Shown here: positions 1-11,844 of the stretch, in pieces
Numbering within the stretch: position 1 is the first letter of the stretch
How the letters are laid out: the number at the start of each line of letters is the position of its first letter
Assembly: GCA_963693085.1 (NCBI GenBank)
Contig: OY856410.1
Coordinates: 1,333,681,804-1,333,745,803, forward strand
Direction: 5' to 3'
DNA length: 64,000 nucleotides
Source of the DNA: Alisma plantago-aquatica
Taxonomy: Eukaryota; Streptophyta; Magnoliopsida; Alismatales; Alismataceae
Notes under the pieces: model-generated
Database searches by the model: none
What the model was told of the DNA's origin: nothing
The model's input: only the letters and a program-made list of their open reading frames with translations
Position numbers and translations under genes: made by a program

Positions 1-1341
1 AAAAAGTTAATGGTTGTTTGGGTAGCCAGTTTAGTCCTTGATGCAGTGAAAGGATGGAGATAGAACCTTAGATACAATTCTTTGGATAGGAAGGTAATAA
101 AACCCTTTTGAGAATGGTTTAGGGTTTCCGAGGTATCAAGCTTGAGGAATCATAACAATACAGGAGGTCATGATATACCTTGGTACTACAAAGATAGTAA
201 GTGATGGTAGCATTCTGGTTGCTTAAAACAAAGTTGCATGTAGCATGTGGCCATGCAAGCCAGGAGGTGAAGGACGAACACCATTAACCCAGTGCATGGA
301 TATAATGTATAAAGAGTTCCCGAGATGGAATGGGAGTTCTTCACTATGGATTTTGTGAGTCTCTCCTAGACCAAGAAGGTCAAGATACAATGTGGGTTAT
401 GGTAGATCGCCTTACCTAGATGACATGAGAAAGGAAGAGTTCTATCAAGGGACAGATCTGGTTGAACTACATATGAAAAGAGATGGTTCAACTACACCAT
501 GATGTGAATTCAAAGGTTCTTGATGTAACCTAAAGGTTCACTTCCATGAGGTGGAAGTAGATACATGAAGAGCTCAGTGGTTGTACAGTTTATCACCCCA
601 TACTAATGGACAATATGATCCGGACTAGAGGGTCTGATGAGAGCATGTGTTCTCATTTAGGGTGATACATAGAGATAGTTCTTAAGATGTGATGTTAACC
701 ACCATAGCCTTTATCGGGATGCAAGAAGTTCTATAGGGAGGTTGTGTCGGTCACCACTTCATTATGATGATGTTGGTGAAGGAGGCCTCACGAAGGTCAG
801 GAAAGAACCACAAGTGTGTGCAGATGAAGTCGCTTTGATCGTGCAATGGCTAAGAGAAAGCCCAGTGGTGACATGAGTCACGAGCTGATGCAAAGCATAC
901 TGATATGCAGTTTACTGTGGGAGAATATGTGATGTGAAAATCCGACCCCTCTAAGCTACAGCTGAGAAAGTTGAGTCCCCGATATATGGGTCCATTTGAG
1001 ATGGATTGGTGGAGATGGTTGTGTTTAACCTTACCCCTCAGGATAAAATGATGTGTTGCATGAGTCCGATCTAGAGCACTATGTGAGGTACCCAAGCCAT
1101 GTGTTTAGCCTTGAACCTATTCAACTTTTGAGAGGTTGAAACGTCCTGAGTCACCTATGAGGGTATGTTATACCAAGGTAAGAAAGAACTCAGATGGAAG
1201 AATATGAGATGAAGGTTCTTGGAAAGCACCATGGAAAGGGTAAAGCCACATGGTAGCCCTGATGGATATAAGAAGGGTCATTTTGTTTGTTTGCTTGCTT
1301 GATGGAATTTTGAGGACAAAATTCTTATAAGAGGGGAAGGA
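1..1341 (+). pseudogene. Chromovirus A pol remnant (integrase and C-terminal end)
   Basis: This is the broken 3' part of a Ty3/gypsy chromovirus pol gene; the intact protein would insert element cDNA into the chromosome. Reading across several frames with many stops I see, in order: a remnant of the integrase core entry (EMEWEFFTMDFV, about 320-360), a TNGQ motif near 605 matching the usual PQTDGQSER, GRLCRSPLHYDDVGE near 740-780, LRKLSPRYMGPFEM near 965-1000, and a degenerate C-terminal tail ending in the FEDKIL-type peptide at about 1310-1325. The order and spacing are those of Tekay/Del-type chromoviruses. It runs directly into a polypurine tract and LTR. No open frame remains, so it is inactive. 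The 5' portion lies outside the window. Lineage assignment within chromoviruses is inference. Confidence 0.85.
1322..1341 (+). other. Polypurine tract of element A
   Basis: A purine-rich stretch (TAAGAGGGGAAGGA) lies immediately 5' of the LTR start TGTTACAACC. It would prime plus-strand DNA synthesis. The pol tail followed by this tract and a TGTTAC LTR start is the normal chromovirus arrangement and fixes the orientation as plus. Confidence 0.8.
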
Positions 1342-2478
1342 TGTTACAACCCCAATTTTGGGTTCATTTGGTGAGAAATGTAATTTCTCATATTAAAGAT
1401 AATTGGAAAAATAATATAATTTGTTGTGAATAAATGGATTTTGTTTAAAATAGCCTTGTTGTTTGATTTGTGGGCTTTATTGGCTATTGGGCCCAATAAC
1501 AAGGAAAATTCAATTAATTAATGAATAATTGAATATTTGAGAAAAGAAAGAGGTAGAAACCTCTAGAAGGAAAATCCAAAGAGGGATTTCGTGCCTCTTG
1601 GGTTCCTTGGGTTCCAAGGAGTCCAAAATTGCAAAGAAAAAGCAATAAGAAAAGAAAAGATTAATTAAGTATTTCTTTATTGAGAAAGAAATTGAAAACA
1701 ATGATAAAATGTGGAAAATAAGTGGGTGAGTTATCCTTAGTGGAATTTCGTATCCCAAGGATTCCTAATGTTAAAAGGAATACCAAAGAGGAAAATAAAA
1801 GATAAGTAAAGAGAAATCTTCAAAAAGAGATATTTTAATAAAGAAAAAGTAAGATAATAAGAAAAGGGATGAAAAAGAAGGAAAGAGGCTAAGGAAATAT
1901 TCCCAAGAGGGGATTTCGAGCCATTAAGGTTCCCTGAGGTGCAAGAAACTCAAAATAATAATTTAATAGAAAAGGAAAGAGAAAATAGGTGAAAAGTATA
2001 TATAATTAAGAGATATCTTGCACTCAATGAAAAGTAACGTTTTCTTTGAGATAATGAGTCCAATTTTGGTAGAGAGATAGATAAAGTTATTATTAACTTT
2101 CCCTCAAAATTTGGGATTAATTGGATGAACGGTTGGAGATATATGAATTTTACAAGTTTCCTAAAGTGTAAGGGATATTATTAAATGTCACAATTGATGT
2201 TCTAATAGGAGGCTTGCTGGCCATTGGATCAAGGATCCAACGGTGGCTGCTCTTCATCAGATTAGGAAACGTGAATAGTAAACCATGTGATCGAATCCCT
2301 ATATCTCTTTCCCTGAACCACCATGACTCTTGGACAGTTGATCTTTGGCTTTGGGAGTTCAAACCGAACCGAGATGACCCCTGATTCCGCAGTTTTAGCG
2401 CTGGGGTCAGAGTTTCCCCAAAAAGGGCCGCCAACTATGGAGTTCATCCTTACTGAGGATTGTGAAAAGGATCATGCC

Positions 2479-2487
2479 TATATAAGG
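2479..2487 (+). promoter_or_regulatory. TATA box of the A LTR
   Basis: TATATAAGG lies 1.1 kb into the LTR and is followed by GC-richer sequence, the expected U3/R layout. It is a plausible core promoter for element transcription. Based only on motif and position. Confidence 0.5.
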
Positions 2488-4012
2488 ACCATCCTTTTTG
2501 CAAAATTGGAACCAACAGATCAGTTGTCAAAGTCCCTCTCCAGGAAGCCCTCTTCTTCCTCGTTAGACCAGTTCCCCTTTCTGTCCCCGGTCTTGTTGTG
2601 CACTTGCGGACGGCGCCAAGAGGAAGACCACGGTTCCAGGCTTGCAACCGCACGGTTCTAAGTGTAGGCGCTCCACGAGTAGGAGGAGGTGAGGGCGCCG
2701 CTTGACCTGCCCTAGGTAGGCGTCGCGAGGGAATCCAGGGGGGGCGCCGCCAGCCGGGTCCGAGTTCCCCTACTGAGCAGAGGAAACAGAGGAGCGGGGC
2801 TCCATCACTCCTGTGAAGATGAAGAAGGGTGGACCGGGCCGGGTAACCAGTTAAATGGACCCAAGCAGGGATCCACGAGCCATAGAAGTATTGTGAGAAA
2901 AGAAACGGATGACGTGGCAGCATCCTATTGGCAGAAAGGTAACATATTTGCTAAATTCGTAGAAAATAATTGGTAGGTGGAATAAAGACATACAAAATAT
3001 GAAAATTGATCAGGAGAACGCGTAGAATCCAATAAAAATACTTTGAGAGCCTGATTTCGTTCATATTTGCAAAAGTGTGCTAATTTAATGAAAAGTGCTT
3101 TGAAATTATGTTAGAAACCCTAATTGAAATTAATGGCTAGGGTCATGATGCTTAATTGGTGAAATTAAGTAATAGTAACCTATTGAAATGTTAATGATGA
3201 ACTGAAACCTGATCTAGATGATTTATTGCATGATTTAGGGTTTTACACCAATTATGAATGATTGAACACTTAGAAACCCTAATTTTAGGGTAAAAGAGGA
3301 TAAGATCATATTTAATTCGAAAAATATGATAATATGTTGTTGAATGATGGTTCTAAGATATTTTGTATATAAAAAGTTCCTAATCATGGATAGATACCCA
3401 TAATATGATAATTAGGGTTTTGTAATGGATAAAGTTGGAATTAATGATAAATAGAATTCATAGATGAATTAGATCATAATGAATGAGTTGTTAATCTGGA
3501 AGGAACCTAAGATGATAAAAAGGATCTAATGTGAATATGTGAGTAATTAGGGTTTTGCACTTAGAACTGTTGTTCTAGGGTATAAATGAGGAAAGTTATA
3601 AAAAGATCAAAAAGGAACCCTAATAAAACCCCAATTCGGATAAGAAACCCTAGAAAGTGAATCCAAGTCAATTAATTAGATATATTCTTGGTAAAGTGTA
3701 GTAAATAGGTTACATATGCATTTCAGGAATTTTGTGATTGTTGAACTGCTTCTTGGATTACTTGCTTGCTTAGAATTGTTATTAGCTTGTTTCTACAAAT
3801 CAGGTATGTGGTTACTTATGAAAAACCGCCTTAGTTTCCCGAGGTTTCTCTGGATGATTAATCACATTGAATGCAAATTATCTGTTGGATGTTCATACTT
3901 GCAAATCATAAAGTCACTATGATTATCACATTAAAAATAGAAGTACGTATTCTCGCACCTACATGCCACCCTGATGGATGATTCCAAAGGTCAGGCCCAG
4001 ATGGGTAGACAA

Positions 4013-4135
4013 ATGGACACCTTGAGTGGTGACCCCAGGCACCAAGAAGGTGGCCTATGATATTGCATGACTAGTGGGCACCATGAGTGGTGACCCCCAG
4101 GCACCAAGCTCGAGATTGAGAAGGTGGCCTGAAGT
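4013..4135. repeat. Two-unit tandem repeat in the A LTR
   Basis: Two adjacent units of about 60 bp share GGCACC, GAGTGGTGACCCC, AGGCACCAAG and AAGGTGGCCT. They lie in a comparatively GC-rich patch toward the 3' end of the LTR. Nothing coding is seen. Confidence 0.7.
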
Positions 4136-4616
4136 CATTGGCAAAGGGCACCCTAAGGTGGGTATGCCAGCGTTAGGGCAAAAGCGGTGGAGAATGTCAT
4201 ACTGAAAAGTGTAAATTGGCTTGTTAATTAATTTAATTGTGATTATTAAATTATTAGCCATATTTGAAAGATTTTGGTTGTTCCCACATACCAGTATATT
4301 TCAATATACTGACCGACGTTTTGTTTGTCGGCGTTTTAGGAACATCAATTGAAAGAACAAACAGTAAAATGACATGTGGAAATGAGAAATAAAGTGCAAG
4401 GAGGGTTAGATAGAATAATTCAAGCTCTGGATAGATAGATTTCCAAGTTTTCAAAGGTAAGCCAAGTTTTAATTTTATACCAAATTCTAGTTAGTTATTA
4501 GAATTTCATAATTGTTATTGATTATTTGTCGAACCTTTGATCCTGTTAGTTGAATAACGGCACCGACCTTTCGGTCTCCCTTAATTGGGGGTTATCAGGA
4601 GGCGGGATCGTTACAC

Positions 4617-4650
4617 TCCCCTAAGCTTAAACCTTGCTCGTCCTCGAGCA
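4617..4650 (-). other. Polypurine region of element B
   Basis: On the minus strand this reads GAGGACGAGCAAGG, then TTTAAGCTTAGGGGAG. The same arrangement, GAGGACAAGC...TTTAAGCTTAAGGGGA, occurs just before the 3' LTR of element E at 54294-54335 and is typical of Athila/Tat elements. It marks where B's 3' LTR should start. Confidence 0.75.
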
Positions 4651-6447
4651 ACAAAACTTTGGATCTGGTTGAGATAAGTCAGCAATAGGACATAAATACA
4701 TGAAATGAATCTGCATCATCCCCACTTTCTTTCCACAAACCGGCCCTCATTGACCACTGAACACTAATTGCCATCCAGGCAACCAAAGACCTATGTAAAA
4801 GATGTCCGTCCCCCAATCAGTGAAACACTATCAATTAAAGTAGTTAATATGATAAACTCATTTGGTCCATACTTGATGCATCTTGTGATCTCCTATCTAC
4901 GTTGCTCATTTCCTAACTACCATCTAAATGGAAGCAGATCTCCCGATATTAATGATTGAGGAGAATATCATGGGTGGCCTACCGATTAGAGCAACGGGTG
5001 GATGGGATAGGTGGTTGTGGAAGAGATGGAGGCACATAACATTCAATCATGCAATACAAAAATTAATGACCTATCATGATGCAAAATGCAAGTGAAAATG
5101 TCCTAATGCTATATTTTTGGTGGAATATTGCATGCACTATCATTCCATCTCAAGGTGAGATGGAATATCAAAAAAAACTACACCATGTGCTTATTCTTCT
5201 TAGTTCTCAGGTGAGAACATGTTCCTTTCTCCCTCTTCTTCTTTATTACTTCTCAATTCTTTTTTTTTCTTCTCTTTTTTCAATTTTTCTTCAATTTTTT
5301 TTCAAGCCCTTATTTTCATAGATGACAATGAATTATTTGTCGGGCTCACTTCTTGTTACATAAATTATAAATTTGAAGCATTCTATTTGGAGGGTCTGGA
5401 TCAAGCTCACCACCTTTAATGTTTTCAGAGTAACATAAGATACATGGTGTACAATATGCTCAAAAGATGCAAATGCAACTACATAATGATAGTTATGCAA
5501 TTAAATGACACACACCTAAGGATAATGTGCATGTATAACTACTCTATCTTTTTTTTTCATTTTCATGCAAAAAATATGTGAAAATAGATATAATTCAAGA
5601 CCTATCTACATGAGATGCAATCAAAAAGTGAATGACAGTAATGTGCTCCCATTTCTTATGGTGGAGTGTGAATGAAATTGTGGTGGATCAGATCACAAGA
5701 CTAATTGACAGAACCTTCTGAAAATATCATATGTCCCTCTCTAAAGACCTGTGTACAGGGTAACTGAAGGATTTCTCTCTTAAACTTTAGTCTAAGGTCA
5801 CGTTAGTGTTTGGTTGGTTTGGGCTCAAACATCCTTGTCAATCACTTTTCCTTGGACAATAAAGATGGTCATTCATGTCCCCATGTCCTGAAGCTAACTC
5901 ACCCAAGTACTTCCTCAGTTATGCAACTCAATTACTAACAAGAATAAGCTCAAAAAGTTCTCAAAATTCTCATTTTTTATGTGCACACAACCCAAGAGTA
6001 AAACTTGCAATTGAAACCATGCATTTATTGCTCCACAGATTACACTAGATAGATGTGGATCCTACACAAGTAGTAAACCTAGAAATAAAAACAACTAATA
6101 TTTCAAAAATAAAAGCAACATGAATAAGTAAGTAGAAACTAAGATAAAGGGTTGTTCCAACACCCCCCTAATCTTGAATAAGACTATGGCCTCATAGTCA
6201 ACATTCTCACTTAAGAGGTGGAACAACGGTACCATTCGCTTTGAAGTGTGGTGAAGAAGGATGGTTAGATGCTCAAGTGGACCAAGTGATGCTTTCTATC
6301 TCCCTCCTTTTTGTGGCCCATTTTTGTGTATTAGTGGTTCTAATATGTGACTTGCTTCATCCATCTTTCCTCTGCAAAAAATGGTTCGAAAAAATCTCAT
6401 TTCGATACCTTTTACAGCCTATTTTATGTAGTTGTCCTGCAGGTGTG
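4651..6447 (-). other. Non-coding internal region of B
   Basis: About 1.8 kb between the polypurine region and the palindrome array. It is AT-rich, has T-rich runs near 5240-5310, and I see no retrotransposon domain on either strand. A second purine-rich minus-strand tract lies at about 6160-6172; element E has a similar second tract near 55388-55396. Confidence 0.6.
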
Positions 6448-6689
6448 GTCGATGGTATCGACCCAGACTCAGCAATTTTGCTAAATCAACGCATCTAAAA
6501 GCCTGGGAACTCAAAAGTGTTGATACTATCGACCCTAGGGTCGATGGTATCGACTTTACTGGCACCAATTTTTCAGTAAATCTTCAGGAATCTCGATACT
6601 ATCGACCCTAGGGTCGATGGTATCGACTTTTCTTCAGCGTTTACTTCTCAAAACTTGATACTATCGACATGGGTGTCGATAGTATCGAC
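6448..6689. repeat. Internal palindrome array of B
   Basis: Seven copies of a 15-mer of the form GTCGATAGTATCGAC or its GGTATC/ACTATC variants lie at about 6448, 6519, 6540, 6592, 6613, 6654 and 6675. Three are paired back-to-back around CCTAGGG or a similar centre, making longer inverted repeats. The array sits about 190 bp downstream of the gag-pro stop. The same 15-mer recurs in B's LTR at 10290-10416. Confidence 0.9.
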
Positions 6690-6875
6690 CTTAACATTCT
6701 GCACACTTCAAAACACGAGTTAGGGTACCATTTTTACAAAAATTATCAAAACCTAAGCAAAAACTAAGTACATAAACATAAAAGAACATAACCAAACATA
6801 AAAATGAATCGAAAGTTGGGTTGCCACCCAACAAGTGCCCTTGTTTAATGTACTAGGCTTGACATAAAGATACCT

Positions 6876-9047
6876 TTAACCTGGGTTGTCAAGAGATGAC
6901 TCCAATGAGTCATGTGGTAATTTGAATTTAACTCTATCATCACCAATCCCAAGTGTCAAGTAACCTCGCCCAATGGCAGCGATTACATCAGCCGTAGCTT
7001 GGAACGGACTTCCCAATAGCATCTCACCTCCTTCCAACTCATGCATGTCCATGACCACAAATTCAACAGGGAAGATGATTTTTTCAACCTTGACTAGCAC
7101 ATCCTCGCATATACCTTGTGGCTTCACAATGGATCCATCCTCCAACTTAATAGTCATGGCAGATTTCTTTAGTGTCGTCAATCCAAGCTTTTGAAACGTG
7201 GATAGTGTCATAAGATTAATGTTGGCCCCTGAGTCACACTGTGCTTGTGGAAAATGTTGGTCGGCTATGGAACATGGGATGTAGAAACATCCTGGATCGT
7301 TCCTCTTCCTTGGTAGCCGTCCTTGGATTATAGAACTCACTTTTTCATCAACAACACAAATGTCAGTGTCTTTTATCCGCCTTTTCTTGGTGATTATGTC
7401 CTTGATAAACCTTCCATATGTTGGAATATGTTCTATCGTTTCCACTAACAGAATATTAATATGGAGCTTCCTAAACATCTCCAAAAATTTCTTGTAGTGC
7501 CTATGCTCTTTCTTCGGCCTCAGACTATCCAGGAAAGGCACGTTTGGGTCCTTCGCTTGCTTGTGTGGTGGCACATATGGAACTTTAGGGGTCTCCTCCC
7601 CTAAGCTTGCTTCAGCGCCACCTTCTAGGATAGGATTTGACACATCATCCGTGGATGGCATGACTTGTGGCTGCTCCCCTCTCTCAGTGACTGTAGCTTC
7701 ACCATGACGCATGGCCTTCACCTGCTCCTCTTACCTAGGTGCGGGCGCGGCCGCGATGTGCTCTTGGCGGATTTTTCTGAATGGACAACATCCGCCTGGT
7801 AGTCCATAATGACTACAAGGATACATTATTCTTGGTGTAGCCTCTGTATCAAAAATTATTTTGCTTTTGTCCTGGACCTCCACCACCGGGGGCTCTGCCT
7901 CAAAAATCACAGATATATATTTCACTTGATGATGTGCTTGAACAGCATCTGCATTCCCAGCCTGTCTTTGTTGATTTGTATGCTTCATTTCCGCCACTTC
8001 ATTGGAAATTTGGGTCACAGTCGTCTCTAGTGCCCTCATTTGTGCTCCATGACTTTGCAATGTCTGCCCAAATTTATTCAAAATCTCGCCCTGAGACTGT
8101 AACTTCTTAGAGAATGTACTCATCATCTCTTGATTTTGTTTCACCACCTGGCTAAGCAATTCATTGTTCTTTTCCTCTAGGATAGGTTGCATCTTCTGAA
8201 AATTGTGTTCCTTCCTCCAATCATAATTGTTATTTCTATATCCCTGTTGATGCATATACTTTGCATGTGCTTCATCATCAGACCCATTGTCCTCTTTCTC
8301 TAGGAGCTTCTTGGCTATAAGATCCAACTTGTCATTAAGAACTTTGATGGCCCTTGCTTCATGTGTAATGCCAACCTGCTCGGGTGCATCTCTTTCACCC
8401 CAAGACTGCTTTTTGGACATGTTCCTTAGAATCTCCCAACACCTTGTGCCTGTGTTGTTCAAAAAGAAACCAGAACCTGCTGAGTCCAAATTGCTCCTAT
8501 CATGTTCATTTAGGGCGAAGTAGAAAGTTTTAGCTTGCTTCTCCTTGTCTAAGACGTGATGTGGACACTTCCTCAGCATGATCTGGAAGCGCTCCCAAGT
8601 TTCAGAGTATGTTTCACCGACTCACTGGCTGAAGTTGTGTATCTTCCTCACTAGATCGTTTGTCTTTTCAGGCGAGAAGATCCTCTCAAAGAACACCTCA
8701 ACCATGTGATCCCAAGATTCAATGTACTCATCATCCAGATTGTGCAGCCATTCCCAAGCATTGCCCGCTAAAGAACTGGGAAAAAGTTTTAGGTAGAGTG
8801 TCTCTTGCGGGAACCTATCAATCTTTATCATATCACAATTTTCCACAAACGTGCTGATGTGGGTCACCAGATCCTCATTTTTAAGTCCATGGAAAGCCTG
8901 CGATTTGACCAACTGAATAAGCCCTGGATCAATCTTGTAACTGGGTATGTTGATAGCTTGTTTCTTGATTGGCCCCTTCTGCGCAGAAGAAGAAGCCTTA
9001 ATCCTTTCCCAGATCGTCTGCTCCTCATTTTCTGCTCCGTCACCCAT
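6876..9047 (-). pseudogene. Element B gag-protease (two in-frame stops)
   Basis: A single reading frame of about 724 codons from ATG at 9047 to the stop at 6876, interrupted by only two stops: TGA at 8622-8624 and TAA at 7731-7733. The first 150 residues are a retrotransposon gag (capsid) domain, with LYLKLFPSSLAGNAWEWL and, just past the first stop, ETWERFQIMLRKCPHH, the hallmark of Athila/Tat gag. A coiled-coil-like stretch follows around 8000-8250. The C-terminal third is a retroviral-type aspartic protease with catalytic D-S-G at 7235-7221 and the downstream LLGSPFQATADV segment. I see no clean CCHC zinc knuckle. The frame ends at protease; no RT follows. The light damage suggests a fairly young insertion. 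Confidence 0.9.
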
Positions 9048-9217
9048 TATTACTTTGCTAGTACCTGAAATTTCAAATGGTAGTGTATGAATCGGTACTA
9101 ATAATTAAAACAATGAATAAGATTTGCAATTCAGTTCAAAGGATGAAAAAAATTACAGGAATTAAAAGTGGCCTAGTGTGGCCGCTCATAGCACTCGTAG
9201 TGCTAAAATTCACCGTT

Positions 9218-9235
9218 TCCCCGGAAACGGCGCCA
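9218..9235 (-). other. Primer-binding site of B (tRNA-Asp)
   Basis: On the minus strand this reads TGGCGCCGTTTCCGGGGA, matching the complement of the plant tRNA-Asp 3' end at 17 of 18 positions as I recall that tRNA. It begins 6 bases inside the LTR end at 9242. It would prime minus-strand cDNA synthesis and fixes the element's orientation. Confidence 0.9.
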
Positions 9236-9241
9236 AAAACT

Positions 9242-10638
9242 TGACACGCGTAAACCGTGCGTGCAAATACAAGTATACGTATCAATGTAATATAGGCCTT
9301 GTGAGGCCCGAGTCAAACTCAGGGAAACGTGAATTTTAGTAGACTACTACTAACTGGTTGCGATCAGCTAAACCGATTAAAAGAGTTGATTGGTTTGAAA
9401 AATAAAATAAAACAAAGAGAGCGATGATTAAATGTTGGTTTAATCAAATGAGAATGGGATTCCTTAGTATTGCCGATTTTACCACGGGGTCGCGTTATAC
9501 CGAATATCTTGCATAAATAATGTAGATTTTCTCGAATATTGGATAAAGAGCCTGTAATCAAGATTGCCCGCTTTCACGGTACAATCCAGTACCCAAATCT
9601 AAGCCAATTATACTTTCGTAGCAATTTATATCTTAGATTAGGCGCATTAACGATGACTCTGGGTATCTCTCCACTATCTGTACGTCGCCTAGTCTAAGGA
9701 ACGAATAAGATGGTGTATAAAAGTGGGTTTTCTGACCTTTAATCCCCTTTCCAGAGTAATTATTAGTCTAATTCTTTACCTATGGTCATGAAGCATAAGT
9801 AAATCAAGCAATCTCCACAATTATATATCCAAGAAATGAGAATTCTATATCAATTCATGCAAAAATTCAATATAACGGTTCCCCGGGCTACTCCCGGGTC
9901 CTAAGGAACAATGGGGATTCGCCCCGCATGGTTAACAATGGAGAATACATAGGAGTAGAGAAGAAAAATGTGGGAAACATGGAGAAAACTCGTATAACCC
10001 TGGATACGAAGGTGCTCCTGGAGATCCTCCTCGAGAAACGCGCGTTTTGCAGTCTTCCGACAGCAAAATCGCCCGTCGGGGGTGCCCGGATCGCTCGGTT
10101 GACGACCTTCATCTCTCGTCTCCTCTCTCTATCCCTCCTTCTTGGATGTTGTGAAACACCATATGAGATCCCTCCTCGGGCCGTCCGTGCTCTTCTTAGG
10201 TCATAGGACCACTTTACGGCTCCGAAAAAGCTCAACCGTCGGATTAAAACGCTCCGTTTTAGTGCTGAAAAGTGCCAGATCACGACGTTGTCGATAGTAT
10301 CGACCCAAGGTCGATGGTATCGACCATGATACATGTTTTTCCTTCCAAAATCATGTTTTGGGGTTGCTTTCTGATAAAATGTCGATACTATCGACACCAG
10401 GGTCGATAGTATCGACTCTGGACAATGCAAAAGTGCCTGAAAAAGTGTCGAAACATGTGTATAAGTCTGGGGATTATATAAAATCATATAAATATGATAA
10501 AAGAAGTATAATTTGATGCAAAAAGATTTTAAAGGCCAACTATATTGAATTATGCAAATATAATCAAGAAAATGACAAATACATGCATAAAACAGATATA
10601 AAATAAGCTTATAAAAGTGACTCAAAACCCATACATCA
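9242..10638 (-). mobile_element. 5' LTR of element B
   Basis: Bounded on the plus strand by TGACACGCG at 9242, next to the primer-binding site, and ACATCA at 10638. On the minus strand it therefore starts TGATGT, like element E's LTR (TGATGTGC). Length 1397 bp. The outer edge is inferred from TG...CA ends and the family resemblance, because the partner LTR is not in the window. Confidence 0.7.
10290..10416. repeat. Palindrome array in the B LTR
   Basis: Four copies of GTCGATAGTATCGAC or close variants at 10290-10304, 10310-10324, 10381-10395 and 10402-10416. They lie in two pairs, in the first 350 bp of the LTR as read on the minus strand (U3). No sequence similarity to the internal array is visible outside the 15-mers themselves. 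Confidence 0.9.
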
Positions 10639-11844
10639 AGCCTATTATGGCCATGCCGAGACTAGTGTAGTGATTGGGATAGGTGCCGCGACCACTAATT
10701 ACATACACTCCATTTTCACCTGTAAATACCCACCCCTCACTGGAGGGGGGCTCTGAGATTTTTCTAGTTTGACATTGTGGTTCTGCACATTCTTAGTTCC
10801 CAGAGCCCACCACCATTCACCCATATTCTACCATTACAACCATCTTCCACCTCCATACACCCACCAAGCTACTATTTGGGGTGGAATAAAAGATAAAGGA
10901 GGTCAAGGAGTCCAGAAGACCAAGGAGGTGACCCAAAGACGAGATCTAGCCTATACAGAGGATAAGGAGCGAGAGTCGCCTCTCCCCTACGGGCTAAATC
11001 TCTTTTTCTTTTCCTTTCTTCTTTTGTTTTCCTTTGTTTCTATACAAATGATGTTCTTCCAATTTTGTTCAATGCCAACTATGCTTGTCCATGGCTAGTT
11101 GAGCTCCTTCTTGGCTATGTAGCCTATTTTGGGCAAGTATATGTACTTTTACATTAAGTAGTTTTATTCCTAATCTAGCATGCTTTCTATTCTATCTTCT
11201 CTTTTTAGTTATGATTGCTAGTTTGGTTGATCTCTTTCTTGCTTGAACTTCTATTTCTATCTATATTGAGAGATTCATAGTAGAAATAGATAAGAGAAGG
11301 TAGTTTGGATCTGAATATGAAAGGAGGATGGTTTAAGGTGATCTGTGCAGAATCATAGTCCTGGGCACGGTCGGGCCCACTACCAGGTTCTGTCCAGATT
11401 ACACATGTTCCTAGCATCTCAAAATATTTTAGACCTAAGAGGGTATCTAGAATATTCTAGGTTGTTGAGTTGTCATCCTCGAGAGGGGTTTCATATCATT
11501 GATGGATTTTAGTCACGCTGAGTGAAAGCGAGTGGGATGACCCCATAGGAACAAATACCATAGTATGTACTATGTTTGGATGTAGGTTGCTTGCTGAGGT
11601 GTTCAAAGGTTGTCTATGCCCAAGAATGGGTGCATAGACTACCCAACTTGTGGTTACATAGTCAGGAACTCCTTCTCTTTGATTAGTAGAATCCTACAGA
11701 CTCTGTTTTATTTTATTTTCTTTGTTTTGTTTTACTTCATAAAAACTTGCTAGACTAGTTCTAGCTCCATACTTTTAACTACTATCAGATTAGCTTAACT
11801 AGCTTAAGATTGAGATCTTAAGCGTCCTAAATGTCCCCACATTA
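10639..11844. other. Unassigned non-coding segment
   Basis: About 1.2 kb between element B and the broken RT of element H. Pyrimidine-rich around 11000-11040 and 11700-11740. The open frame at 10769-11098 shows no domain I recognise. No TG...CA LTR edges, primer-binding site or polypurine tract could be matched. It may be remnant retrotransposon sequence inserted in or joined to H's missing 5' half. Confidence 0.4.

Larger units (their letters stand above)
1342..4615 (+). mobile_element. 3' LTR of chromovirus A (about 3.3 kb)
   Basis: The LTR starts TGTTACAACCCC right after the pol tail and polypurine tract and ends GGATCGTTACA, giving inverted ends of the TGTTAC...GTTACA type. The length (3274 bp) fits the long LTRs of Tekay/Del chromoviruses. 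Immediately to the right is the polypurine region of a different, minus-strand element (B), so this LTR end is an insertion boundary. The 5-bp duplication candidate on this side is ctccc (4616-4620); its partner lies outside the window. No protein gene is seen inside; the open frames around 2150-2920 have no recognisable domain. Confidence 0.75.
4616..10638 (-). mobile_element. Element B: Athila/Tat-like non-autonomous LTR retrotransposon (gag-pro only)
   Basis: Read on the minus strand: 5' LTR (10638-9242), tRNA-Asp primer-binding site, gag-protease frame (9047-6876), about 2.2 kb of non-coding DNA, then the polypurine region at 4617-4650. No reverse transcriptase, RNase H or integrase motif is found, so movement would need enzymes supplied in trans. 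This gag-only layout has been called TR-GAG. The 3' LTR is absent from the window: where it should begin, the end of chromovirus A is found instead. The most economical reading is that A inserted at or within a few bases of B's PPT/3'-LTR junction. A candidate TSD agcct follows the 5' LTR at 10639-10643; its partner would lie left of the window. Confidence 0.8.

Noticed and set aside
2323..2661. Open frame of 112 codons on the plus strand (and longer minus frames at 2450-2923) in a GC-richer patch
   Set aside because: Lies across the TATA box inside the A LTR, has no recognised domain, and overlapping frames are open on both strands, as expected of GC-richer LTR sequence.
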